A stretch of DNA of 64,000 bases from Flavobacteriaceae bacterium PS02336 (GCA_029960065.1 JASCOF010000003.1:558001-622000), one strand, 5' to 3'. Counted from the first letter of the stretch, positions 8,763-17,730 are shown. The notes: generated from the sequence alone by a model not told the origin. Numbers and translations are program-made.

Positions 8763-9191
8763 ATGATTGAAATTATTAAACAAATTCTGCACTCAGACTT
8801 AGGAACCGCATTCTATAATGCCGCACTTTTAGTCTTTAGAGTTCTCTTAGCGGTTGAACTTTTCAGGGTACACGGAATGAAAAAATTCAGATTAGAAAAC
8901 GGAGAAAAAGAACACGTTCCAAATCCTCTGCATTTACCTGAAAAACTAAACGGATTGATGGCAGCATTTTCAGATACTGTAATTCCATTTTTTATTATTC
9001 TAGGGTTAGGAACTCGTCTGGCTGTACTTCCAACAATTGGTGTTACTGCAATAGGATATTTTGTAGTACATAGAAAAGATTCACTGGAAGTTCGTGATGT
9101 GCCGTACATGTACACCTTATCTTTATTACTACTTCTTGCGCTTGGAGCAGGAACATATTCACTTGATTATTACTTATTAAACCTTATTTAA
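8763..9191 (+). CDS. DoxX-like small integral membrane protein
   Basis: This 142-residue protein has about four hydrophobic segments, including the stretches from FYNAALLVFRVLLAVELF and SDTVIPFFIILGLGTRLAVL, and the RVHGMKKF loop, typical of DoxX/DoxD-like proteins. The ATG at 8763 is chosen because it follows the stop of the amidohydrolase and has a purine-rich stretch before it. The frame also extends upstream to a TTG at 8742, but that overlaps the preceding stop. DoxX-like proteins are linked to quinone/thiol redox processes and oxidative stress. The next gene (Dps) begins one base after the stop, so the two are surely co-transcribed. Confidence 0.85.
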   Translation: MIEIIKQILHSDLGTAFYNAALLVFRVLLAVELFRVHGMKKFRLENGEKEHVPNPLHLPEKLNGLMAAFSDTVIPFFIILGLGTRLAVLPTIGVTAIGYFVVHRKDSLEVRDVPYMYTLSLLLLLALGAGTYSLDYYLLNLI

Positions 9192-9192
9192 A

Positions 9193-9666
9193 ATGAAAGC
9201 AAACATCGGAATCAAACAAGAAAGCATCAACAAAGTAGTTGATGTATTAACAAAAGTTCTGGCTGACGAATTTGTACTTTATACCAAAACAAAAAAAGCA
9301 CACTGGAATGTTGAAGGTCCAGATTTTTATAACAAACACCTTTTCTTTGAAAAACAATACGAAGAACTGGATGAAATTGTGGATAACGTTGCAGAAAGAA
9401 TTAGAACCTTAGGTCATTATGCACCGGGAACTTTAAAAGAATTTCTGGCATTGACTCATTTAACAGAAGAATTAAAAGGTCAAAACGACAGCATCAGCTA
9501 TATTAAAGAATTACTGGTTGACCACGAAAGCATTTTGATTCACCTGCGTGAAAACATCAACAATTTTGCTTCAGAACTTCAGGATGCAGGAACAAGCGAT
9601 TATATTACAGGACTTTTAGAAACTCATGAAAAAATGGCTTGGATGCTTCGAGCGCATCTTAGCTAA
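9193..9666 (+). CDS. dps: Dps-family ferritin-like DNA-protection protein
   Basis: The 157-residue protein is a Dps/mini-ferritin. It shows the ferroxidase signature KKAHWNVEGPDFYNKHLFFEKQ, followed by LDEIVDNVAERI with the second group of metal ligands, in a four-helix-bundle length typical of the family. Dps dodecamers oxidise Fe(II) with hydrogen peroxide and protect DNA. The gene is tightly packed between doxX-like and DUF1275 genes in the sigma-54-type operon, which ties the operon to peroxide or redox stress. The N-terminus MKANIGIKQESINKVVDVL has no long lysine-rich tail, so DNA binding is not assured. Confidence 0.92.
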   Translation: MKANIGIKQESINKVVDVLTKVLADEFVLYTKTKKAHWNVEGPDFYNKHLFFEKQYEELDEIVDNVAERIRTLGHYAPGTLKEFLALTHLTEELKGQNDSISYIKELLVDHESILIHLRENINNFASELQDAGTSDYITGLLETHEKMAWMLRAHLS

Positions 9667-9677
9667 AAAGTAATCTT

Positions 9678-10343
9678 ATGGAAATACAAAAAAATATTTG
9701 GTACGTTACCCTGCTTCTCACGATGATAGCAGGGTATTGTGATACCGTAACCTTTGTTGCTGCAGATTCTATATTCTCAGCACATGTTACGGGTAACTTT
9801 ATTGTCTTTGCTTATCAGATCATTAAAGGCTCTGACATTCATGCCTGGGTAAAACTGCTGACTTTTCCGGTTTTTATCTTAGCTGTAATTATCGGCGGCA
9901 GAATTGCTTTGAAAAGTACAAACCGTTACACGATTTTATGCTGGGAAGGTCTTATTTTAGTTTTAAGCGGTATAGCTTCCTATACTTTTGGCTATTTAGA
10001 AAATACTGCCGAATGGACAATGTACGCTGTAGCTATGACCACTGTATTTGCAATGGGTCTTCAAAATGCTTTTGGAAAGCTTTACGCCAAAGAAACGCAC
10101 GGCCCGACAACCATGATGACGGGAAATGTGACACAAGCTTCTCTTGACTTAGGAAATCTGATCAAAAACGGACTAAAAGATGTTGATGTGCTCTTAAGTT
10201 TTAAGAAACAGCTGGTTACTATAATCGGTTTTCTGGTAGGATGTTTTTTAGGAGCCATTGCTGGAAAGTTTTTTGGATTATGGACTTTAATTATTCCTGG
10301 TGCTGCCATGATTATTTGTTATTGGTATCACCGTGAAAGCTAG
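9678..10343 (+). CDS. DUF1275 (YoaK-like) membrane protein
   Basis: The 221-residue protein has about six membrane segments and the DUF1275 signature: TMIAGYCDTVTFVAADSIFSAHVTGN near the N-terminus and GLQNAFGKLY followed by TTMMTGNVTQASLDLG in the middle. The function of the family is not established; a transport role is usually assumed. It is co-directional with dps (11-base gap) and with the sensor kinase downstream (52-base gap). Confidence 0.87.
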   Translation: MEIQKNIWYVTLLLTMIAGYCDTVTFVAADSIFSAHVTGNFIVFAYQIIKGSDIHAWVKLLTFPVFILAVIIGGRIALKSTNRYTILCWEGLILVLSGIASYTFGYLENTAEWTMYAVAMTTVFAMGLQNAFGKLYAKETHGPTTMMTGNVTQASLDLGNLIKNGLKDVDVLLSFKKQLVTIIGFLVGCFLGAIAGKFFGLWTLIIPGAAMIICYWYHRES

Positions 10344-10395
10344 AAAAATATAGGCGTCAGGTTGCAGTTTTCTGATAATAGAGTATCTTTAAAAA

Positions 10396-12672
10396 ATGAA
10401 ATTTAATCCCCGAAACCACTTGAAAAATCATGCATATTTTCTTTGCCTTGCACTCTTTTTGTTTCTTGTAAATACACAGGGAAATGCGCAGTCTGTAGAA
10501 AACCCTGACGATTTAAATAATAAAATAGCTAAAGCTGAAAATGATACCAAAAAAGTCGAGTTACTTTTAAGATTAAGCAGTTATTATCTTAATAAATCAG
10601 GCGAAATAAAAACAGATCTAGACAATGCTGATCTCATTAATACGCAGGCAAACTTATTAAGTGATCGTTTAAAATATAATATTGGAAAAGGGAAATCAAT
10701 TCTTTTAGGAGCTCAGATTTACAGGGAAAAAGGAGATAGAGAAAATGCTTTGGAAAAAACCAAACATGCAATCGCCTATTCTAAAAAAAATAATCTTATA
10801 GAACTGCAAGCTGCGAGCTATTCAGAACTGTCAATCTATGATGCAGATGTTGAGCAAAAAGCGAAATACAAAAAGCTAGCTATTGCACTTTTTAAAAAGA
10901 CAGGAGCTAAAGAAAAACAAGCTACAACTTTAAAAGAACTAGGAGAATTATACAGCATAAATGAACAGCCGGACAAAGCAGAACCATTTTTACTCGAATC
11001 TCTGGCCCTTTACAAAACAATAAATTTTAAAAGCTTACAAGGAGTTTATAATCTTCTTTCGGAAGTCAACACTCAAAAAGGAAATTATCCTGAATCATTA
11101 AGATATGCCCTTCTAGCAGAGAAAACAGCAATTGCCGTAAATGATACTTCACTTCAGCTAAGCTCTATTTATAATCATGTTGGACTAGTTTATTATTACC
11201 TCCGTCAAAATGATGATGCCGAGGAATATTGGTATAAAGCCTTTGAAATCGCTAAAAATCATAATGATACAGAATATGTAAGAACAATTGGAGAAAACCT
11301 ATGTTCACTGCTTATTCGTCAAAAAAAGGAAAAAGACGCTCTTAAACTCATTAAAGAAATGCAGCTGAAATTCCCAAGTTCGAATATAGAGCGAATCATG
11401 AAAGAGAATTATCTGCTCTTTAATATTTACAGAATCTTAAATGATAATGGAGCAACAGCTATCTATTATAAAAAATTAGCGAATTACTACGGAGAAAATG
11501 CAGATCGAAATGGAAATAGCATTGCGATTTTAAGAAGTTTTGCTTCTTATCATTATCAAATAAAAAAATACGATGATTTCTATAGAACAGTAAAACGACT
11601 GGATACATTGGCTGCAGCAGCAGGAAATAATTTAATTCGATCTGAAAGTAATTTAATCTGGTTTAAAGCCGATTCTTCCAGAGGCGATTATATAAATGCA
11701 ATCAAACATTATCAGCTTTATAAAACTCTTTCTGATTCTGTTTTTAAAGGCGAAAAAAGTAAACAGATTAACAGCCTTCAGATTGAATTTGAAAGCGAGA
11801 AAAAAGATAAAAATATCGATCTGCTACAACAGCAGGCTAAAGTACAGCAGATTCAGATTCAAAAAGATACTGTCGTTCGATACGTTTTTATTGGAAGTGT
11901 AATCGTTTTGATCCTCTTTTTAGCGCTTTTGTATAATGGCTTTCGATTAAAAAAGAAGAAGAACGAAGCATTAGAAATACAGCGGCAGCAGATTAACGAG
12001 CAAAATGAGCTCAACAAAAAAATGCTCATTGAAAAAGAATGGCTTCTAAAAGAAATACATCATAGAGTAAAAAATAATCTTCAGATTGTGATTAGTTTAT
12101 TAAATACGCAATCTGCTTATCTGGATAACGAAGATGCCTTAATGGCGATACAAAACAGCCAGCACAGAATGCATGCCATGTCTTTGATTCATCAAAAACT
12201 ATATCAGTCTGATAATCTGGCTAATATTGATATGTCGTGGTACATTTACGAGCTCATCAATTATATGAGAGAATGTTTTGATACCGATAACAAAATCAAT
12301 TTTATATTGGATACCGAGAAGGTTTATCTCGATGTTGCTCAAGCTGTTCCGCTGGGATTAATTATAAATGAAGCGATAAATAATGCCATTAAATATGCTT
12401 TCCCTTCTGACCGAAATGGAGCAGTTATTATCAGTCTGAAAAACATAGAAAAAAGTGATTATAAACTTATTGTAGCAGACAATGGTGTTGGACTTCCTAA
12501 AGATTTTGAAGATACTGAAAGAGATTCACTCGGAATGAATTTGATGATGGGATTAACAGATCAGATTGACGGAATTTTTGAGATGAAAAATGAAAATGGA
12601 TTAAAGATCACAATTACATTTACAAGAAACACAGAATTTGAAGTAAAAGCCGAAAGTTCTGAAACTATATAA
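10396..12672 (+). CDS. TPR-type membrane sensor histidine kinase (HisKA_2 family)
   Basis: The 758-residue protein carries a signal peptide (about 1-32) and a periplasmic helical region with tetratricopeptide-like repeats to about residue 470. One membrane helix lies near 495-515, followed by a short coiled coil and a HisKA_2 domain with the box EIHHRVKNNLQ, whose phosphoacceptor is probably His556. The ATPase domain is complete: INEAINNAIKYAF (N box), VADNGVGLP (G1) and SLGMNLMMGL. HisKA_2 kinases normally pair with stand-alone receivers; here the next gene, 9 bases downstream, is a sigma-54 response regulator whose receiver resembles that type. The periplasmic TPR sensor suggests an extracytoplasmic protein or peptide signal, but the ligand is unknown. 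A paralogue lies at 20727. Confidence 0.92.
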   Translation: MKFNPRNHLKNHAYFLCLALFLFLVNTQGNAQSVENPDDLNNKIAKAENDTKKVELLLRLSSYYLNKSGEIKTDLDNADLINTQANLLSDRLKYNIGKGKSILLGAQIYREKGDRENALEKTKHAIAYSKKNNLIELQAASYSELSIYDADVEQKAKYKKLAIALFKKTGAKEKQATTLKELGELYSINEQPDKAEPFLLESLALYKTINFKSLQGVYNLLSEVNTQKGNYPESLRYALLAEKTAIAVNDTSLQLSSIYNHVGLVYYYLRQNDDAEEYWYKAFEIAKNHNDTEYVRTIGENLCSLLIRQKKEKDALKLIKEMQLKFPSSNIERIMKENYLLFNIYRILNDNGATAIYYKKLANYYGENADRNGNSIAILRSFASYHYQIKKYDDFYRTVKRLDTLAAAAGNNLIRSESNLIWFKADSSRGDYINAIKHYQLYKTLSDSVFKGEKSKQINSLQIEFESEKKDKNIDLLQQQAKVQQIQIQKDTVVRYVFIGSVIVLILFLALLYNGFRLKKKKNEALEIQRQQINEQNELNKKMLIEKEWLLKEIHHRVKNNLQIVISLLNTQSAYLDNEDALMAIQNSQHRMHAMSLIHQKLYQSDNLANIDMSWYIYELINYMRECFDTDNKINFILDTEKVYLDVAQAVPLGLIINEAINNAIKYAFPSDRNGAVIISLKNIEKSDYKLIVADNGVGLPKDFEDTERDSLGMNLMMGLTDQIDGIFEMKNENGLKITITFTRNTEFEVKAESSETI

Positions 12673-12681
12673 ATCAAGGTA

Positions 12682-14040
12682 ATGAAGGAGAAAATTCTAA
12701 TTGTTGAAGATGAATTTATTGTAGCAAATGATTTAAAAATCATGCTGATCAAAGCGGGATACCAAATAGTTGGCATTGCTTCTTCTGTCGTTCAGGCAAG
12801 AAAGTTAATCGAAGAGAAAAAACCCGACTGGATATTGCTTGATATTATGCTGAAAGGCAATTTAACAGGAATCGACTTGGCATGGGAACTTCGTGAAAAA
12901 CAGCTTCCCTTTCTTTACATTTCTGCCAATACCAACCAAAGCACGCTGGAAGCGGTTAAAGCAACGCATCCGTATGGTTTTATGGTCAAACCGTTCCGCG
13001 AAAAAGATCTTATTGTAATGCTCGATATTGCCAAATATAGATTTGATCAGGAAAGAGGAACATTAGCAGAAAACCATATCGAAGAAGAAAATCAGGAAAT
13101 TGAAGGAATTATTGGCAGCAGTCCTCTTTTAAAAGAAGTGATTGAAAAAATAAAAATAGTTGCCCCAGCTGAAACTTCTGTTTTAATTTTAGGCGAAAGC
13201 GGTACAGGTAAAGAAAGAGCGGCAAATGCCATACATGAACTTTCCGGACGTAAATCAAACCCGATTGTAATTGTAAATTGTGCTGCTTTGCCCCATTCAT
13301 TGATCGAATCGGAACTTTTCGGACATGAAAAAGGCGCTTTTACAGGTGCTAATTCAATGCGGATTGGAAAATTTGAACAGGCACATGAAGGAACTATTTT
13401 TCTGGATGAAATTGGCGAATTACCATTAGATTCTCAGGTAAAGTTATTACGTGTTTTACAAGAAAAAGAAATTCAGCGCCTTGGAGGAAATAAAACTATT
13501 AAGATTAATGTCCGAATTGTTGCAGCAACCAACAGAACCTTAGAAAAAGAAGTCGCCGAAGGACGTTTTAGACTTGATCTTTATTACCGCTTAAATGTAT
13601 TTCCAATCCAGCTTCCAACACTTAAAGAACGTAAAGAAGATATCGAAGCACTTGCCGATTATTTTGTCAAAAAATATGTAGTAAGCTCACGTAAAAATGT
13701 AAGCGGCATCAGCGCAGCAGCTTTAGAGCAGTTAATGCACTACGACTGGCCGGGCAACATTCGTGAATTAGAACATTTGATCGAAAGAAATGTGTTGCTG
13801 ACTAAAACCAGCGAAATTGAAAAATTTGATCTTCCTTCCTATAATCAACAGCCTTTAGAGTTTAAAACTGGAACTCTAAAATCAATGGAAGAAATGGAAA
13901 AAGAGCACATCATGAACGCTCTTCAGCTTTGTAATGGTAAAGTTTCGGGACTAGGCGGAGCTGCAGAACTACTCAAAATGCAGCCGCAGACGCTGTTCTC
14001 AAAAATGAAAAAATTAGGCATTAAACAAGGCTACAAATAA
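12682..14040 (+). CDS. Sigma-54-dependent response regulator (receiver-AAA+-Fis HTH)
   Basis: The 452-residue protein has a receiver domain (about 1-120) with acidic residues IVEDE, phosphoacceptor Asp54 in WILLDIML, and the lysine of VKPFREKD. An AAA+ central domain carries Walker A GESGTGKE at 171-178, the sigma-54 contact loop GAFTGA at 218-223 and the GTIFLDEIGELPL Walker B region. A Fis-type helix-turn-helix closes the protein (about 410-452). It should be an NtrC-type activator phosphorylated by the kinase encoded immediately upstream. The intact GAFTGA loop predicts activation of -24/-12 promoters, matching the element at 6100. Candidate binding sites are the palindromes described here. 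Confidence 0.93.
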   Translation: MKEKILIVEDEFIVANDLKIMLIKAGYQIVGIASSVVQARKLIEEKKPDWILLDIMLKGNLTGIDLAWELREKQLPFLYISANTNQSTLEAVKATHPYGFMVKPFREKDLIVMLDIAKYRFDQERGTLAENHIEEENQEIEGIIGSSPLLKEVIEKIKIVAPAETSVLILGESGTGKERAANAIHELSGRKSNPIVIVNCAALPHSLIESELFGHEKGAFTGANSMRIGKFEQAHEGTIFLDEIGELPLDSQVKLLRVLQEKEIQRLGGNKTIKINVRIVAATNRTLEKEVAEGRFRLDLYYRLNVFPIQLPTLKERKEDIEALADYFVKKYVVSSRKNVSGISAAALEQLMHYDWPGNIRELEHLIERNVLLTKTSEIEKFDLPSYNQQPLEFKTGTLKSMEEMEKEHIMNALQLCNGKVSGLGGAAELLKMQPQTLFSKMKKLGIKQGYK

Positions 14041-14071
14041 AAATACAAAAGTTAGAATACTACGATAATTA

Positions 14072-14092
14072 AGCGCATAAAAACTATGCGCT
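14072..14092 (+). terminator. Hairpin between response regulator and TMEM175-like gene
   Basis: The arms AGCGCATA and TATGCGCT form a perfect 8-base stem with a five-base loop. The following AGAAAAATAA is not T-rich on this strand, so it may attenuate or protect mRNA rather than terminate strongly. Confidence 0.4.
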
Positions 14093-14132
14093 AGAAAAAT
14101 AATGCCTGTTAGGATCTGCAAAATCATACAAA

Positions 14133-14750
14133 ATGGAAAAAGAAACAATAAGAATAGAGAATTTCAGTGATGCTGTTTTTGCAATTGCTATTACACTTTT
14201 GGTGCTGGATCTTCATGCTCCAGACATAAACACTGTAAAAAATGGCGCTGAATTACTACATTATTTAAAAAACGAATGGACGGCTTATCTTGCTTTTACG
14301 CTTTCGTTTTTCAGCATATTTATTATGTGGGTCAATCACCATAAGATTTTCAAGCAAATCTACAGCCGCAATACAGCGATAATGTTTGCTAACGGATTAA
14401 TCCTTTTTCTTGTTACTGCAGTATCGTACCCTACTGCTTTATTATCACGATATTTTGAAGGAGAAGCTTCTAGTATTTCGGTTGCTATTTATACCGGAAT
14501 CTTTGTTCTCATTAATATCTCCTATAATCTTCTTTGGTTTATTGCCAGCAACAATAAAAAGCTTTTACGTCCTGGTATTACCAATTCGGCAATCAAAAAA
14601 ATCAGAAATAACTATTTATACGGATTTCCCACTTATTTAATTGCTTTTGGAATTTCGTTTCACTATCCAGCTGCTGCTTTAGCAATCAGTATGCTTTTGT
14701 TGGTCTACTGGGCTGTTTCTTCGGGAAAAATAAATATGATCGAAGCATAA
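14133..14750 (+). CDS. TMEM175-family (DUF1211) membrane protein, probable potassium channel
   Basis: The 205-residue protein starts with the TMEM175 signature: RIENFSDAVFAIAITLLVLDLHAP covers the first helix, with the conserved FSD and the isoleucine/leucine filter region. About six hydrophobic segments follow, including SFFSIFIMWVNHHKIF with the conserved WxNH motif. Bacterial TMEM175 proteins with one six-helix unit form tetrameric, potassium-permeable channels. It sits between two sigma-54 activator genes and ends 2 bases before the convergent regulator's stop codon. A role in ion homeostasis during the stress handled by this island is possible but unproven. Confidence 0.85.
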   Translation: MEKETIRIENFSDAVFAIAITLLVLDLHAPDINTVKNGAELLHYLKNEWTAYLAFTLSFFSIFIMWVNHHKIFKQIYSRNTAIMFANGLILFLVTAVSYPTALLSRYFEGEASSISVAIYTGIFVLINISYNLLWFIASNNKKLLRPGITNSAIKKIRNNYLYGFPTYLIAFGISFHYPAAALAISMLLLVYWAVSSGKINMIEA

Positions 14751-14751
14751 A

Positions 14752-16338
14752 TCAGTCCAGAAAATGTTCCTTTTTGATTCCTAGCTTCTGCATTTTGGAA
14801 ATTAATGTTGTACTAGGAAGTCCCAGCAATATTGCTGCGCCTTGCGGACCAGAAATTCTTCCTTCACATTTTTTTACCACTTTTAAAATATGTTCTTTTT
14901 CCACTTCCTGCAACGTTTTAATATAAAAATCGGTTGCTGCTGAAGTAGATTCTGGCTTATAGATTTCAGGAAAATTCATTTCTTTTATAACTTCATCTTT
15001 TGCAAATAAAATGCTTCTTTCGACCATATTTTCCAGTTCTCTTACATTTCCGGGCCAGTCATAAGCCACCATGCTCTTTAGTATTTTTTTTGAAAAACCT
15101 TTTACTTTCTTTCCTATTCGTAAACTATGTTTCTCGAGAAAAAAATTACCTAAAACAAGAATATCTTCCTTACGTTCCCGCAGTGCAGGAATTGAAATTG
15201 GAAAAACATTTAAACGATAATATAAATCACTTCTAAATCTTTCTTCTGCTACTTCTTTTTCCAGTGATCGGTTTGTTGCTGCAATTACTCTCGCATTTAC
15301 AGTAATTGTTTCTTTTCCCCCTATTCTCTCAATCTGCTTTTCTTGAAGTACACGAAGCAGCTTACCTTGAAGTTCCAAAGGCAGTTCCCCTATTTCATCC
15401 AAAAAAATAGTTCCATTATTTGCCTGTTCAAATTTTCCAATTCTTTGTTCTGCTGCTCCTGTAAAAGCGCCTTTTTCATGTCCGAACAATTCACTTTCAA
15501 TAAGATTAGATGGAATTGAAGCGCAATTTACTTTCACTATTTTATTTTTTGAAACTGCCGATAAACGATGAACCGCATCGGCGACGAGTTCTTTTCCAGT
15601 TCCAGTTTCTCCAGAAATTAAAACGGTAGACTGCGAAAGTGCAACCTGCTCGATCAAGTCAGAAACATGTCGCATTGCGGCACTTTCTCCCACTATTTCA
15701 ACAAAATCTGTCTCATTAGAAGCCTCTTGCAATTCTTCATTTTTACTTGCATTTCGTTTCCATTGTTTCAATTCCATAATTTCAGTTTCATACTTCTGCG
15801 TCAGCAGAATGTTTCGGATTGTAATCGAAAACTGCATTGCAATTCCTCTCAAAATTCGATTAGATTCTCTGCTGAAAGTCTGTGCACCTTTAAAAAACAT
15901 AAAAAGTACATTTCTATTTCCTTTAATATGCGGAAGACCAATTCCGATTCCGCTTTTAATACCGTTAGCGGCTATGTTTGTAATAAAATCAGGAAAATCG
16001 TTCTTATCACTTCGATTCTTTAGATCAAAAACAACTATATCGGCAGAGTCAAGACAAGCATTAAAAAAGCCGTCATGTACTGCGTATTTTTTAAGTGCTT
16101 TACCTTTTTGTAAATAATGATAAAAAATGGAATATTCAGTCTCTGTTTCGTTTGAAGAAACCAGAATAAAATCATCAAACAGAAATTGCTCTTTTAAACT
16201 ACTTACGATATCGGTTAATTCTTCTTTTGCTAAAACCTTCGAAAGTGCCGAACAAACAGACATAATCATCATTTGTTCTCTTTCTCTTTCCTGCAATCGG
16301 TTCATCATTATTGCAGTTTGGTCCTTCGGCTTTTCCAT
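14752..16338 (-). CDS. Sigma-54-dependent transcriptional activator with N-terminal GAF-like sensor
   Basis: The 528-residue protein has no receiver domain. Residues of about 20-180 look like a GAF sensor domain, then AAA+ with Walker A GETGTGKE at 243-250, GAFTGA at 290-295, GTIFLDEIGELPL, and a C-terminal Fis helix-turn-helix (LGLPSTTLISKMQKLGI). This layout resembles NorR/FhlA-type activators, which sense small molecules directly. The gene is divergent from the ring-cleaving dioxygenase gene, and a perfect palindrome lies between them, so it is the best candidate regulator of that gene and may control its own expression. The sensed compound is unknown. Confidence 0.9.
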   Translation of the reverse strand: MEKPKDQTAIMMNRLQEREREQMMIMSVCSALSKVLAKEELTDIVSSLKEQFLFDDFILVSSNETETEYSIFYHYLQKGKALKKYAVHDGFFNACLDSADIVVFDLKNRSDKNDFPDFITNIAANGIKSGIGIGLPHIKGNRNVLFMFFKGAQTFSRESNRILRGIAMQFSITIRNILLTQKYETEIMELKQWKRNASKNEELQEASNETDFVEIVGESAAMRHVSDLIEQVALSQSTVLISGETGTGKELVADAVHRLSAVSKNKIVKVNCASIPSNLIESELFGHEKGAFTGAAEQRIGKFEQANNGTIFLDEIGELPLELQGKLLRVLQEKQIERIGGKETITVNARVIAATNRSLEKEVAEERFRSDLYYRLNVFPISIPALRERKEDILVLGNFFLEKHSLRIGKKVKGFSKKILKSMVAYDWPGNVRELENMVERSILFAKDEVIKEMNFPEIYKPESTSAATDFYIKTLQEVEKEHILKVVKKCEGRISGPQGAAILLGLPSTTLISKMQKLGIKKEHFLD

Positions 16339-16446
16339 AACAAAAAAATTCTCGTGTCATTTTATAGTGTAACACCGTAAATTTAAGAAACAGCCTCTAT
16401 TAAATTACTATTGATTTTCTAAATATGCAGATTCAAGTCATAAAAT

Positions 16447-16460
16447 TACGATATATCGTA
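16447..16460. promoter_or_regulatory. Perfect palindrome, candidate regulator-binding site (copy 3)
   Basis: TACGATATATCGTA is its own reverse complement and shares TACGA-N4-TCGTA with the sites at 4753 and 6032. It ends 58 bases before the GG of a promoter-like element, close to the 57 and 59 bases seen at the other two. Confidence 0.6.
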
Positions 16461-16516
16461 GGAGCAAAAAATAAAATAAAACGCCAAACCCTTCATAAAC
16501 AATACATTTCTCAAAA

Positions 16517-16531
16517 TGGAATATTATTTGG
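16517..16531 (+). promoter_or_regulatory. Weak sigma-54-like element upstream of the dioxygenase gene
   Basis: TGGAATATTATTTGG has GG-N10-GG, so the -12 half deviates from GC. It is listed because of its fixed spacing to the palindrome and its divergent sigma-54 activator neighbour. Confidence 0.3.
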
Positions 16532-16551
16532 ATAATGCTCTGTGCACAATA

Positions 16552-16617
16552 ATGAACGTTTTATATTTCTTAATCTACGTTAATCAATCTAGAAATATAA
16601 CTGAAGTAAACTTGTAA
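16552..16617 (+). CDS. Possible 21-residue leader peptide
   Basis: The ATG frame encodes 21 residues, begins MNVLYFLIYVN and ends in TAA, 36 bases before the dioxygenase start. FLIYVN repeats FLIYIN of the leader frame at 4875-4961. If transcription begins near 16543 this would be the first frame on the mRNA. It could equally be a conserved nucleotide motif. Confidence 0.3.
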   Translation: MNVLYFLIYVNQSRNITEVNL

Positions 16618-16653
16618 TCAGAAAATCACTAAAACATTTAATAAATAAAAACC

Positions 16654-17592
16654 ATGGAAAATACAATTTTAGGCCTACACCATATAACAGCAATTGCAGG
16701 CGACGCCAAACAAAACTTCAATTTTTATTCAAAAATATTAGGATTGAGATTCATTAAAAAAACAGTGAATTTTGACGATCCGGGCACCTATCATTTTTAT
16801 TTTGGTGATGAAGTTGGAAGCGCTGGAACAATCTTAACTTTTTTCCCTTGGGGATCAGGAATCCAGCAGGGAAAAAATGGTTCTGGAATGGCAACAGAAA
16901 TTGGTTATTCTATTCCAAAAGGAAGCTTGGACTTCTGGCAGAAACGTTTTGAAAAATACAATGTAATCTACAATAAGCCAGCTGAAAAATTCGGAGAAAA
17001 ATATCTTAGTTTCCAAGATCCAGACGGTTTAAAATTAGAATTAATCGAATCTAAAACAGATGACAACAGAAAAGCGTGGGAAACGGATGAAATAAAAGCA
17101 GATGTGGCTACAAAAGGTTTTCACAACATTACATTAACTTTAAATGACATTAAACCGACTGCATCGGTCTTAACGGAAATCTTTGGTTACAAATTAATCG
17201 ATCAGGAAGTAAACCGTTACCGTTATGCTACAGATGCTGTAGAAAATGCTGCAATAGTTGACTTAGTAGAAATAGCTGATGAAGAACGCGGTTTAAATGC
17301 GAATGGTACTGTTCACCACGTAGCTTTCCGTGTAAAAAATGATGAAATTCTTATGCACTTCCGTGAAAAAATCGAAGCTTACGGATTATCCATTACACCG
17401 CAGATCGATAGACAATATTTTCATTCTTTGTATTTCAGAGAACCAGGAGGCGTTTTGTTTGAAATTGCTACCGACAATCCTGGATTTACAGTAGATGAAA
17501 GTTTAGAAGAATTAGGCTTAAACCTAAAGCTTCCCGCTCAATATGAAGCGCATAGAAAAACCATTGAAAACCATTTAGTTAAAATAAATTAA
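16654..17592 (+). CDS. Ring-cleaving dioxygenase, VOC family (MhqO/LinE-like)
   Basis: The 312-residue protein has two vicinal-oxygen-chelate modules. The first starts GLHHITAIAGDAKQNFNFYSKILGLR with the first metal His, and the second starts KGFHNITLTLNDIKPT. Further ligand positions are NGTVHHVAFRV and the Glu of GGVLFEIATD. The pattern FPWGSGIQQGKNGSG and overall length match the putative hydroquinone-type extradiol dioxygenases, which in Firmicutes belong to quinone-detoxification regulons. It is cytoplasmic. The divergent GAF-type sigma-54 activator probably controls it. An aromatic diol or hydroquinone substrate is the most likely reading, without direct proof. Confidence 0.88.
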   Translation: MENTILGLHHITAIAGDAKQNFNFYSKILGLRFIKKTVNFDDPGTYHFYFGDEVGSAGTILTFFPWGSGIQQGKNGSGMATEIGYSIPKGSLDFWQKRFEKYNVIYNKPAEKFGEKYLSFQDPDGLKLELIESKTDDNRKAWETDEIKADVATKGFHNITLTLNDIKPTASVLTEIFGYKLIDQEVNRYRYATDAVENAAIVDLVEIADEERGLNANGTVHHVAFRVKNDEILMHFREKIEAYGLSITPQIDRQYFHSLYFREPGGVLFEIATDNPGFTVDESLEELGLNLKLPAQYEAHRKTIENHLVKIN

Positions 17593-17730
17593 TTCAAAAG
17601 AATCGGTTTATAAAAACAGAAAAAAGAGTATTTTTATTGTAAAAAACTAATAAACAATAAATTATAACCAGTATAGCTCTAAAAAATAGGTTTTTGTAAT
17701 CGTATATTTTTAATTTTAATATAACCACAC

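Larger units (their letters stand above)
16339..16653. other. Divergent intergenic region with palindrome, promoter-like element and leader ORF
   Basis: This 315-base region lies between the GAF-type activator and the dioxygenase gene. It holds a perfect 14-base palindrome (16447-16460), a GG-N10-GG element (16518-16531) and a 21-codon open frame (16552-16617). No other gene is visible. Confidence 0.6.
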
